A stretch of DNA of 5,068 bases from Geobacter sp. (GCA_003857395.1 RPRC01000330.1:1-5068), one strand, 5' to 3'; positions 1 through 5,068 are shown, counted from the stretch's first letter. The notes: a model not told the origin generated them from the letters alone. A program made the numbers and translations.

Positions 1-12
1 CTTTTTTCTTGT

Positions 13-26
13 TGACAACTGACAAC
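13..26. repeat. Tandem heptamer TGACAAC, two copies
   Basis: TGACAAC occurs at 13-19 and 20-26 with no gap, next to the left end of the palindromic element. The array is too short to class further; it may be the remnant of a longer heptamer run cut by the window edge. Confidence 0.5.
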
Positions 27-33
27 CATATCA

Positions 34-59
34 GTTTCCATCCGGAAACGGTCCTTTTT
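34..59 (+). terminator. Mirror terminator-like hairpin on the plus strand, left arm of the element
   Basis: GTTTCC-ATCC-GGAAAC (34-49) is a perfect 6-bp stem with a 4-nt loop, followed by GGTCC and five T (55-59). It points opposite to the right-arm hairpin. No plus-strand gene upstream is visible in the window. Confidence 0.4.
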
Positions 60-89
60 CGCCCTGACAGCGTCAATCAGCGGTCTTGT

Positions 90-122
90 TTGTGCGACGT
101 ACAGTAGTACGTCTCCGCACAA
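90..122. repeat. Long bulged hairpin inside the element
   Basis: GACGTAC (96-102) and GTACGTC (107-113) form a perfect 7-bp stem around AGTA. It extends, after a 3-nt bulge (114-116), by six more pairs: TTGTGC (90-95) with GCACAA (117-122). Confidence 0.8.
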
Positions 123-139
123 TTCCTTGATTTTGACTC

Positions 140-163
140 GCCCGGAGGGCTCGCCCTCTGGGC
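140..163. repeat. GC-rich 11-bp hairpin inside the element
   Basis: GCCCGGAGGGC (140-150) pairs with GCCCTCTGGGC (153-163), with one G-T wobble, around a 2-nt TC centre; as RNA it can open to a CUCG tetraloop. No T tract follows on either strand, so it is not a simple terminator. Confidence 0.8.
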
Positions 164-176
164 AGCCTTCGCTGTC

Positions 177-196
177 AACTTTTGCAAGCAAAAGTT
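177..196. repeat. Perfect 9-bp inverted repeat inside the element
   Basis: AACTTTTGC (177-185) and GCAAAAGTT (188-196) are perfect complements separated by AA. It lies directly inside the right terminal repeat. Confidence 0.8.
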
Positions 197-208
197 TCTT
201 GTCAGGAC

Positions 209-237
209 AAAAAATTCCTCGTTTCCAAATTGGAAAC
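209..237 (-). terminator. Probable intrinsic terminator of cheY-cheX, formed by the right arm of the element
   Basis: On the minus strand GTTTCC-AATTT-GGAAAC (237-221) forms a 6-7 bp hairpin, followed after GAGGAA by six T (214-209). The T tract begins 6 nt after the stem, further than ideal, so efficiency may be moderate. Confidence 0.5.
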
Positions 238-244
238 CGCTAGA

Positions 245-748
245 CTATTCTTTTCTGAGTTTGAGACTGACGACAAAATTATGTTCTTCAAAAGAAAATG
301 GGACAGCTACACAATCCGTGTCCGACATGGCGTTGATGGTGTACTCTTCACCGGAAATTACTGTGGGAATGGAGAGGTTGATGTCCATCCCTCCCTTGGA
401 AAGGACCATTTTAACGTAACCGCCAAGCATGTTGGCAATCTCGCCGAGCGCATCCGTCACATCTTCATCGACCTCTGTCACATCCATGCCAAGCATATTG
501 GAGGTTATCTTGAGCGCAAAACTCTGGGGACAATGAATGGCGAGTATCCCCGTATAGATTCCCGCCATGCCGACCATTCCGCTGATACTGCAGTGGAATG
601 TGTTCACCGACTCGCTCAGCGGAAAGCAGGCTTCCAGATCCATCATGATCATAGTGGAAAAAACTTCCTTGGTCGCATTAATGACGTGGAGGGCCATATC
701 ATCTTCTCTCAGATGAGTCGCCTCTTCAACCATGGCATTCAGTGTCAT
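245..748 (-). CDS. cheX: CheX-type CheY-P phosphatase
   Basis: Chemotaxis phosphatase of the CheC/CheX/FliY superfamily, which removes phosphate from CheY-P and resets the signal. The protein is 167 aa, normal for CheX. The single active-site helix carries D99-x3-E103-x2-N106 (DALGEIANMLGGYVK), followed by P128 (NLSIPTV), matching the CheX D/S-x3-E-x2-N-x21/22-P signature. Only one such motif is present, as in CheX and unlike the duplicated motif of CheC. The central SISGMVGMAGIYTG strand and the IPTVISG segment fit the family fold. The start ATG overlaps the cheY stop (ATGA), with a G-rich run just upstream inside cheY. The stop is followed within 8 nt by a palindromic element whose near arm looks like a terminator. 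No membrane segment; cytoplasmic. The natural substrate is the upstream CheY. CheX is common in spirochaetes, Thermotoga and deltaproteobacteria, which supports a non-enterobacterial host. Confidence 0.93.
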   Translation of the reverse strand: MTLNAMVEEATHLREDDMALHVINATKEVFSTMIMMDLEACFPLSESVNTFHCSISGMVGMAGIYTGILAIHCPQSFALKITSNMLGMDVTEVDEDVTDALGEIANMLGGYVKMVLSKGGMDINLSIPTVISGEEYTINAMSDTDCVAVPFSFEEHNFVVSLKLRKE

Positions 749-1107
749 AGCAACCCCCCAAGCTTTTCATTGAGCTGATCCGGTGTGAATGGTTTCTTGA
801 TGCTGGAACTGGCACCGCTTTCAAGAGCCTCCTTGATGATGTCTTCACCCCCCTCGGTGGTTATCATAACGATAGGTACATTGTTTCCATTCGCACGAAC
901 CTGTTTGATAAACTCGAGACCATCCATGTTCGGCATATTAATATCCGAAAGTATCAGATCAACACTTTTTTCTCCAAGAACACTCAGTCCCTCGATACCG
1001 TCACCCGCCTCGAAGATATCATCAACGGCAAGCCCGGCCTGTCGCAGGGACCTGGAGATAATTTTCCTCATGGTTGAGGAATCATCGACAATCAAAACAT
1101 TAGCCAT
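745..1107 (-). CDS. cheY: CheY-like single-domain response regulator
   Basis: Stand-alone receiver protein of 120 aa, the usual CheY length, with no output domain. Visible residues are acidic pocket D8-D9 (LIVDDSS), phospho-acceptor D55 (LSDINMPNMDG), switch T83 (MITTEG) and K105 (KKPFTP). The N-terminal DDSSTMRKIISRSLRQAG is typical of chemotaxis CheY proteins. The position of the aromatic switch residue (Tyr106 in E. coli CheY, three before the conserved Lys) is Ser here, so output coupling may differ from the classic FliM-binding switch. The gene is translationally coupled to cheX by an ATGA overlap, so the two products are expected as a stoichiometric signal/phosphatase pair. A FliA-like promoter lies upstream. 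Phosphodonor is not in the window; a CheA elsewhere is expected, and the adjacent PAS kinase is an alternative. The family is certain; whether it drives the motor, rather than another output, is open. Confidence 0.95.
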   Translation of the reverse strand: MANVLIVDDSSTMRKIISRSLRQAGLAVDDIFEAGDGIEGLSVLGEKSVDLILSDINMPNMDGLEFIKQVRANGNNVPIVMITTEGGEDIIKEALESGASSSIKKPFTPDQLNEKLGGLL

Positions 1108-1113
1108 AACCAA

Positions 1114-1122
1114 CTCTCCTCT
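1114..1122 (-). promoter_or_regulatory. Ribosome binding site of cheY
   Basis: The minus strand has AGAGGAGAG with GGAG 8 nt before the ATG at 1107. This selects that ATG over the in-frame TTG two codons upstream at 1113. Confidence 0.75.
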
Positions 1123-1281
1123 CTAGTTTTTAAATTCACCCTCTCCTGTCAGAAAGTTTATCTCGACAAGCCCTGGCGATAATATTCGGCGTCCATCTCT
1201 CAAAGGTGGAAACGAATCGTGATCAGCACACAAACCCGGCCTCGATATATACACCATCACTACGGATTATTTCTGAGTTTC

Positions 1282-1308
1282 TTATCGCAGGTTATGGCCG
1301 GAACTTTA
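1282..1308 (-). promoter_or_regulatory. FliA (sigma-28)-type promoter for cheY-cheX
   Basis: The minus strand reads TAAAGTTC (1308-1301), 11 nt, then TGCGATAA (1289-1282). Against the enterobacterial FliA consensus TAAAGTTT-N11-GCCGATAA this is 7/8 in the -35, exact spacing, and 6/8 in the -10 with CGATAA complete. The start would fall near 1275, giving a leader of about 170 nt before cheY. FliA promoters typically serve late flagellar and chemotaxis genes, which fits the downstream pair. Confidence 0.65.
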
Positions 1309-1335
1309 ATATTTTCTTTCCCACCGGCACCCGTA

Positions 1336-1368
1336 CAAAAAGAAACTGCCTAATAAACCACTTGGCAG
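1336..1368 (-). terminator. Weak candidate terminator after the kinase gene
   Basis: On the minus strand CTGCC (1368-1364) can pair with GGCAG (1350-1346) across a 13-nt loop, directly followed by the T-rich stretch TTTCTTTTT (1345-1337). The stem is only 5 bp. A competing 6-bp stem, TTGGCA (1384-1379) with TGCCAA (1367-1362), shares bases with it, so the two are mutually exclusive. Confidence 0.35.
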
Positions 1369-1388
1369 AGAGCAATTTTGCCAACGGA

Positions 1389-2462
1389 CTATTCCTTGAT
1401 CGGCGCGATTACGGTGAAGACACTCCCCTGCCCTTCGATACTAGCGACCTCAATTGTTCCACCATGTGCCTCAACTATCTCCTTGCTTAGAGCAAGTCCA
1501 AGCCCAGAACCTTTGAAGCCGGCAGCCTGTTCCGTGCGAAAATATTTCTTAAAGACAAGAGCTTTGTCCTTTTCTGCTATTCCTATTCCGGAATCCTTGA
1601 CAGAGACATGGAAATTACCCTTACGAATCTGAGCGGATACGGTCACGGTACTGCCACGTGGGGAAAACTTGACCGCGTTTCCGACAATATTGGCAAACAC
1701 GCGTGAAAACTGTTTGGCATCCAACTCTACCTTCTGGCACTTGCGAGCTACTTTCAGCAGAAGGGACACGCCCTGCTCTTCGGCTTCCAGCTGTCGGTCA
1801 TGACAACAGGTTTCCAGCAAAGCCTGCAAGTCACACGGCAGTCGTTTTATCTGCACCAGGCCCATCTCCAATCGATAGACGTCCAAAAGGTCTTCGATCA
1901 TCGAATAAAGGCTCTTGCCGCTTCTCTCCATATCCTCAAGTGTTTTCTGAAGTTTCGGATGGATATCGCCCCACATGCCAAGTTTAATTGCCTGCACATA
2001 GCCCTGAAGCACCATAAGCGGGGATTTCAAGTCATGGGTCATTTTAGCGACAAATTCCTCTCTGCTCCGTTTCTCGTCCCTTTCCAGAGTTACATCGGAT
2101 AACTCATAAATACTCCCGAGCAGTGTCTTCTCAGCAGACAAAACCTCAGAAGATCTGAGCTTTAAAACACGACCACCAATGTTCATCTCCAAGGGAACAT
2201 CCCGACAATCTTCACTCATCACTTTATAAATAGGTGTCCGCAGGGGAAGCATATCAATTCTTTTGCCGATTACGGTTTCCTTAAACACCGCCAAAAGTAT
2301 TTCTGCTTTGCGATTCATAAAAGTCAAAACTCCACCACAATCGGTAAAAATGACACCGGTCGACAAAGAATCAAGAAACGAATCGGCCGGAAAAGTCTCG
2401 GAAAATGCCGTAAAAAGAGTATCATTGTTCTTTCTGTTCATTGTCAAAACGCCTCTTGCCAT
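1389..2462 (-). CDS. Soluble PAS-domain sensor histidine kinase
   Basis: Two-component sensor kinase, 357 aa from the ATG at 2462. Residues about 27-125 look like a PAS domain (LDSLSTGVIFTDCGGVLTFMNRKAEILL). HisKA dimerisation/phospho-acceptor domain about 132-200 has H143 in the H-box FVAKMTHDLKSPL. HATPase_c domain about 235-357 has N-box NIVGNAVKFS (N262), G1 DSGIGI (290-295), F-box VFKKYF (303-308) and G2 GSGLGLALS (318-326). All catalytic boxes are intact. There is no transmembrane segment or signal peptide, so it senses a cytoplasmic cue, as do the flagellar kinases FlrB/FleS and FlgS. It has no adjacent response regulator of its own, only the NtrC-type regulator two genes upstream and CheY downstream; the former is the likelier partner, by inference. 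A near-consensus sigma-54 promoter lies just upstream, so its expression probably needs a sigma-54 activator. Family certain; partner and signal unknown. Confidence 0.95.
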   Translation of the reverse strand: MARGVLTMNRKNNDTLFTAFSETFPADSFLDSLSTGVIFTDCGGVLTFMNRKAEILLAVFKETVIGKRIDMLPLRTPIYKVMSEDCRDVPLEMNIGGRVLKLRSSEVLSAEKTLLGSIYELSDVTLERDEKRSREEFVAKMTHDLKSPLMVLQGYVQAIKLGMWGDIHPKLQKTLEDMERSGKSLYSMIEDLLDVYRLEMGLVQIKRLPCDLQALLETCCHDRQLEAEEQGVSLLLKVARKCQKVELDAKQFSRVFANIVGNAVKFSPRGSTVTVSAQIRKGNFHVSVKDSGIGIAEKDKALVFKKYFRTEQAAGFKGSGLGLALSKEIVEAHGGTIEVASIEGQGSVFTVIAPIKE

Positions 2463-2472
2463 TCTGTTCACA

Positions 2473-2477
2473 CTCCT
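2473..2477 (-). promoter_or_regulatory. Ribosome binding site deciding the kinase start
   Basis: AGGAG lies 10 nt before the ATG at 2462 but only 1 nt before an in-frame GTG at 2471, so the GTG is an unlikely start. Another in-frame ATG at 2441 has AGAGG about 10 nt upstream and cannot be excluded; it would shorten the protein by 7 residues. Confidence 0.6.
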
Positions 2478-2502
2478 GTCAATGGATTCGTCAAAAGGTA
2501 TT

Positions 2503-2520
2503 GAGCAATAAATCTGCCAA
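2503..2520 (-). promoter_or_regulatory. Sigma-54 (-24/-12) promoter for the histidine kinase gene
   Basis: The minus strand reads TTGGCAGATTTATTGCTC. This fits the sigma-54 consensus TTGGCAC-N5-TTGC, with the invariant GG (2518-2517) and GC (2506-2505) separated by exactly 10 nt. Only the C after TGGCA deviates (G here). Transcription would begin near 2494, about 32 nt before the kinase ATG. A sigma-54 activator is encoded about 1.2 kb upstream on the same strand. Confidence 0.85.
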
Positions 2521-2861
2521 GTATTGGAAAAATGTTTTTCTATGGTCGTTTCAGATCATGCGGATAGGAGAAAACATTCACCGGCGTGACGACAAGGAAT
2601 ATGAATTTAAACAGGAAGCACCAGAATTACCGATTAGTACAGCCAGTTATCTGGTCAAAGCGAAACATGTACGTTGCCGTTTTCAAAAGAGGTACTTTCT
2701 GACGTGCAGACTCTTTGACGTCTACCTTACCAGAGGTTTTGACCGGCAACTGACAGAATAATGACAATGAAAGATCGGGGGACGGAAAACGCTTCTCTGA
2801 AAGGGAGGTGGAAAAGAGGCGTGAGGTGAGAGCTGAGGGAATACAGCCTGCTGGAAAGAAA
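2521..2861. other. Intergenic region between transglycosylase and kinase: probable sigma-54 upstream control region
   Basis: No convincing gene is seen; reading frames here on either strand lack a family signature and a ribosome site. The half nearest the kinase holds a perfect AT-rich palindrome GAAAAA-TG-TTTTTC (2527-2540), just upstream of the -24 element of the sigma-54 promoter. Further up are CCAG-TTAT-CTGG (2643-2654) and two similar 12-mers (2694-2705 and 2710-2721, 10 of 12 identical). Around 2800-2841 the plus strand is a purine-rich GAGG/GTGAGG-type degenerate repeat. No strong terminator follows the transglycosylase stop, so read-through into the kinase is possible. A stretch of this length is the usual place for activator and IHF sites of a sigma-54 promoter; that role is inference. 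Confidence 0.5.
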
Positions 2862-3656
2862 TCAGCCGGCAAGATTAGAATAGATGGATTTAACCTTTGC
2901 AAGATATGCTCTTGTTTCACGGGGGAGAAAATCCCCCTTCCTGTCGACGTTGCCAGGCCCCCAGTTGTACGCTGCCAAGGCAGAGTCCATATTTCCGTCG
3001 TACCTGTCGAGCATTTGACGTAGATACCGTGTCCCTGCCATGACATTCTGCTCAGGATTGAATGAATCGGTTACTCCCAGGTCCTTTGCCGTTCCAGGCA
3101 TCAGCTGCATGAGACCGCGGGCACCGGCAGAAGAAACCGCACTGGGGTTAAAGTTACTTTCCGCCTTGATCACCGCCTTGATTAAACCGGGTTCAACGTT
3201 ATATCGCCGAGAAGCCCTGCTGACAATCTCATCAATAGAACGGGGTACGGCTTGCGGCTCTGCCGCAGGGACAGAAACGGTATTCTGGGATCTCTCGTCA
3301 GAAACATTGGAATCATTCGATGTATCAGGGGAACCATGCGGCATTGTCCCAGCCGCTTCACGGTAAACGGCAAGTACCCGAAGAAGATTTTCCGGCTCGG
3401 AAGCTGAAAACGATGGAACTGTATTATGAGGGCCGGAATCAAGAGTCAGAGCGTCCCTCATCATGCGAAGACGGAGAAGTTCTGCCCGTGCAGTCAGCGA
3501 AACAGGATCAGCAGAGCGAGAGGTGCCATCTTTCCCTGCTGTAGTAAGTACTTGCGCAAAGTCTGCAGCGTCTTCGGTCCGCACAACGGGTCCAGGCTTC
3601 CCCTGTGCGGTCTCCGAGGGATGTGGAAACAGGTTATTTACGGAACGTATCGACAT
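2862..3656 (-). CDS. Lytic transglycosylase, SLT domain, no signal peptide
   Basis: Predicted peptidoglycan lytic transglycosylase (SLT/MltC-like, lysozyme fold) cleaving the MurNAc-GlcNAc bond. The protein is 264 aa from the ATG at 3656. Residues 1-135 are low-complexity and rich in S/T/N/P, with one short charged helix (about 55-70). The catalytic domain covers about 140-264: catalytic Glu E166 in AVIKAESNFNP, then GLMQLMP (181-187), the NVMAGTRYLRQ segment and the AYNWGPGNV motif (229-237). No hydrophobic Sec signal, lipobox or membrane segment is present, so export by the flagellar type III apparatus is an inference to test. A TTG 45 nt upstream (3701) would overlap the regulator gene. 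The ATG is preferred because it follows the regulator's stop by 16 nt and has AGAGGAG close upstream (3659-3665), although that spacing is short. Its place behind a flagellar-type activator suggests wall remodelling for flagellum assembly. Enzyme family sure; flagellar role inferred. Confidence 0.93.
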   Translation of the reverse strand: MSIRSVNNLFPHPSETAQGKPGPVVRTEDAADFAQVLTTAGKDGTSRSADPVSLTARAELLRLRMMRDALTLDSGPHNTVPSFSASEPENLLRVLAVYREAAGTMPHGSPDTSNDSNVSDERSQNTVSVPAAEPQAVPRSIDEIVSRASRRYNVEPGLIKAVIKAESNFNPSAVSSAGARGLMQLMPGTAKDLGVTDSFNPEQNVMAGTRYLRQMLDRYDGNMDSALAAYNWGPGNVDRKGDFLPRETRAYLAKVKSIYSNLAG

Positions 3657-3672
3657 GGCTCCTCTGCCTGGG

Positions 3673-5068
3673 TCAACTGGCGTATGCCAATTCCACTGCA
3701 AGTATTTTCTTCTTTTTCAGTTTTTCGATAAAAGTTGTGCGCTTCAGATTCAGCAAGGTAGCAGCTTCCTTTTTGTTACCCCCGGTTTTTTCCAGCGCCT
3801 GAATGATAAGGCGGTTTTCAAACTCTTCCACGGCACTGCTGAGGCAGATACCATCGATGGGAAGCGGAACCGATTCAACGCGCGGCCTGGCAAGTGATTT
3901 GCCCCGGTACTTCTCCGGAAGGTCTGCAAGGGTAACCGTACCATTACCTTTCAAAATTACCATTCTTTCTACCAGATTCTCTAATTCCCTGATATTGCCC
4001 GGCCAATCAAAGGCGACAAGCGCTTCCAGTGCCTCACGGTCGAAGCCCTGAACACTACGTCTGGAGTCACGGCTGAACTTCTCGACAAAACTTTCCACCA
4101 AGAGGGGAATATCCTCTTTCCTCTCTCGCAGGGGTGGAATAACAATCGGTATCACGGAAAGACGGTAGAAGAGATCTTCACGGAATACTTTTTCTTCGAC
4201 AAGGTTTTCCAAATTCTGATTCGTTGCTGCAATGATCCTGGTGTCGATTTTTTTTGGACGCGTTGCCCCGACAGGTTCCAGTTCACGACTCTGCAGAACC
4301 CTCAGCAGCTTTACCTGGAGACTTGTCTTCATATCCCCAATCTCATCAAGGAACAACGTCCCCCTGTCAGCCATCTCAAACCGCCCGACACGATTTGCCA
4401 CCGCACCGGTAAATGATCCTTTCACATGCCCGAAGAGCTCGCTTTCCAGAAGTTCATCGGGGATTGCCCCACAATTAACCGGAACAAAGTTTTTACTTTT
4501 ACGGGAACTGAGTTCATGAATAGACTGTGCAACGAGTTCCTTTCCGGTTCCAGACTCACCCAGGATGAGAACTGTGGAATCAGAATCGGCAACTTTTTCG
4601 ATTAGTTCAAAAAGAGCCATCATTTTCGGGCTTTCTCCGATCATATTTATGCGAGATCTGTTTCTGATGCTCGGAACAGAACGATAGCTTCTGCTCTGGA
4701 GAGCATGGTGTTCAAAGCCTCGCTGAATAATCGAATCAAGCTCTTCAAGGTCAAATGGTTTTTCCAGGTAGAAGAATGCACCTGCTTTTAGAAGGTTCGC
4801 GGTCATGACGCTGTTCCCGTATGCGCTGTATACGATAGTAACCAACTCCGGTCGAATTGCCTTGAGGCGTTTGATGAACTCCAAGCCGTTCACTTTCGGC
4901 ATCATGACGTCAGTCACGACCAGATCGATATCCTCAGCTTCAATCTTTTCCATGGCCTCCATGGCATCACATGCCTGAAAAACCGTGTAGCCCTTATACC
5001 CCAGAAAGGTTGAAACAAGATCCCGGGTTTGCTTGTCATCGTCAGTGATCAGGACTCTCTTTTCTGCC
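3673..5068 (-). CDS. Sigma-54-dependent response regulator, NtrC family (5' end cut by window edge)
   Basis: Phosphorylation-controlled activator of sigma-54 RNA polymerase, acting in the cytoplasm. The reading frame runs off the right edge; 464 residues are visible, and probably only a few N-terminal ones are missing because the first beta strand (VLITDDD) is present. In visible numbering: receiver domain 1-120 with acidic pocket D9-D11, phospho-acceptor D53, switch S81 and K103 (EKPF); AAA+ domain about 140-370 with Walker A GESGTGKE (170-177), sigma-54 contact loop GSFTGA (217-222, commonly GAFTGA), Walker B TLFLDEIGD (237-245), arginine-finger segment FREDLFYRLS (295-304) and sensor II GNIREL (357-362); Fis-type helix-turn-helix about 420-455. 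The recognition helix LKRTTFIEKLKK resembles flagellar activators (FleQ/FleR/FlrC) more than NtrC itself, which suggests a flagellar role. An internal ATG at 4962 would delete the receiver's acidic pocket and is not the start. The transglycosylase gene follows after 16 nt, probably in the same operon. Family certain; exact orthology not. Confidence 0.96.
   Translation of the reverse strand, partial: AEKRVLITDDDKQTRDLVSTFLGYKGYTVFQACDAMEAMEKIEAEDIDLVVTDVMMPKVNGLEFIKRLKAIRPELVTIVYSAYGNSVMTANLLKAGAFFYLEKPFDLEELDSIIQRGFEHHALQSRSYRSVPSIRNRSRINMIGESPKMMALFELIEKVADSDSTVLILGESGTGKELVAQSIHELSSRKSKNFVPVNCGAIPDELLESELFGHVKGSFTGAVANRVGRFEMADRGTLFLDEIGDMKTSLQVKLLRVLQSRELEPVGATRPKKIDTRIIAATNQNLENLVEEKVFREDLFYRLSVIPIVIPPLRERKEDIPLLVESFVEKFSRDSRRSVQGFDREALEALVAFDWPGNIRELENLVERMVILKGNGTVTLADLPEKYRGKSLARPRVESVPLPIDGICLSSAVEEFENRLIIQALEKTGGNKKEAATLLNLKRTTFIEKLKKKKILAVELAYAS

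Larger units (their letters stand above)
34..237. repeat. MITE/REP-like palindromic element of about 204 bp with terminal inverted repeats
   Basis: The left end (34-69) and the reverse complement of the right end (200-237) match over about three quarters of their length. Both run GTTTCCA-n-GGAAACG, a short spacer, TTTTT, G, one variable base, then CCTGACA. The interior carries three strong hairpins and no reading frame of note. It sits 7 nt beyond the cheX stop. No transposase is encoded, so if mobile it depends on an enzyme elsewhere. Counting 3 more bases on each side, both ends abut a TA (29-30 and 241-242), which could be a 2-bp target duplication or chance. Similar intergenic repeats come to mind from Desulfuromonadales genomes, but I could not verify this. 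Confidence 0.7.

Noticed and set aside
217..222. GSFTGA instead of GAFTGA in the activator's sigma-54 contact loop
   Set aside because: Ser at the second position is a known natural variant among active activators; all other catalytic motifs are intact, so it is not a sign of loss of function. Positions given are residue numbers in the visible protein.
182..778. A 198-codon plus-strand open frame
   Set aside because: It lies opposite cheX, which has a complete phosphatase signature. The translation has no recognisable family and begins inside the palindromic element.
785..1126. Plus-strand open frame opposite cheY
   Set aside because: Fully antisense to a clear receiver domain, with low-complexity Ser/Ile-rich translation and no ribosome site.
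1362..1384. TTGGCA...TTGC-like motif after the kinase stop as a second sigma-54 promoter
   Set aside because: The GG-to-GC spacing is 7 nt instead of 10 on the minus strand, and no proper spacing exists on the plus strand.
1206..1490. Plus-strand open frame crossing from the intergenic gap into the kinase
   Set aside because: GTG start without a ribosome site, second half antisense to the kinase C-terminus, no family resemblance; the FliA-like promoter and terminator candidate of the other strand lie within it.
2441..2761. 106-codon plus-strand open frame over the kinase upstream region
   Set aside because: It covers the sigma-54 promoter of the opposite strand, has no recognisable domain and no good ribosome site; most likely a chance frame.
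2627..3046. 139-codon minus-strand open frame overlapping the transglycosylase 3' end
   Set aside because: It is the transglycosylase coding sequence read in another frame (from MSWQGHGIYVKC), and its extension past the stop shows no domain.
3657..3701. Longer start (TTG at 3701) for the transglycosylase
   Set aside because: The extra 15 residues overlap the regulator's C-terminal codons, have no ribosome site and add no signal peptide. The ATG at 3656 fits operon spacing better.
1..5068. CRISPR arrays, tRNA or rRNA genes, transposases, toxin-antitoxin or defence genes
   Set aside because: None seen on either strand. The only repeats are the palindromic element, a two-copy heptamer and short degenerate motifs.

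Overview
The window reads as part of a motility/chemotaxis region of a Gram-negative, flagellated bacterium, most likely a Geobacter/Desulfuromonas/Pelobacter-type Desulfobacterota (deltaproteobacterial) genome. This placement is an inference. It rests on CheX (a CheY-P phosphatase rather than CheZ), a sigma-54 activator with a flagellar-type Fis helix, dense single-strand packing and the style of the intergenic repeats. No marker gene in the window fixes the taxon.

All five genes lie on the minus strand. In transcription order from right to left they are: a sigma-54-dependent NtrC-family response regulator (3673-5068, start just outside the window); a lytic transglycosylase with no signal peptide (2862-3656), 16 nt downstream and probably co-transcribed; a gap of about 400 bp; a soluble PAS histidine kinase (1389-2462); a 281-bp gap; then cheY (745-1107) and cheX (245-748), which overlap by ATGA. 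The left end (1-244) has no gene and holds a compact palindromic element of about 204 bp.

Two promoters are readable by eye. A near-consensus sigma-54 site (GG-N10-GC, 2503-2520) lies just upstream of the kinase. A FliA/sigma-28-like site (TAAAGTTC-N11-TGCGATAA, 1282-1308) lies upstream of cheY-cheX. With the sigma-54 activator next door, this suggests a two-tier flagellar hierarchy in about 5 kb: activator, then sigma-54-driven kinase (a plausible phosphodonor for the activator, like FlrB/FleS/FlgS), then a late FliA-type signalling pair. The motifs are seen in the sequence; the wiring is inferred.

The 34-237 element has imperfect terminal inverted repeats, each a small hairpin followed by a T tract on its inner side, and three strong internal hairpins. 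It looks like a MITE/REP-like dispersed repeat that also supplies the cheX transcription terminator. I found no CRISPR array, tRNA, rRNA, transposase or recognisable novel defence system.
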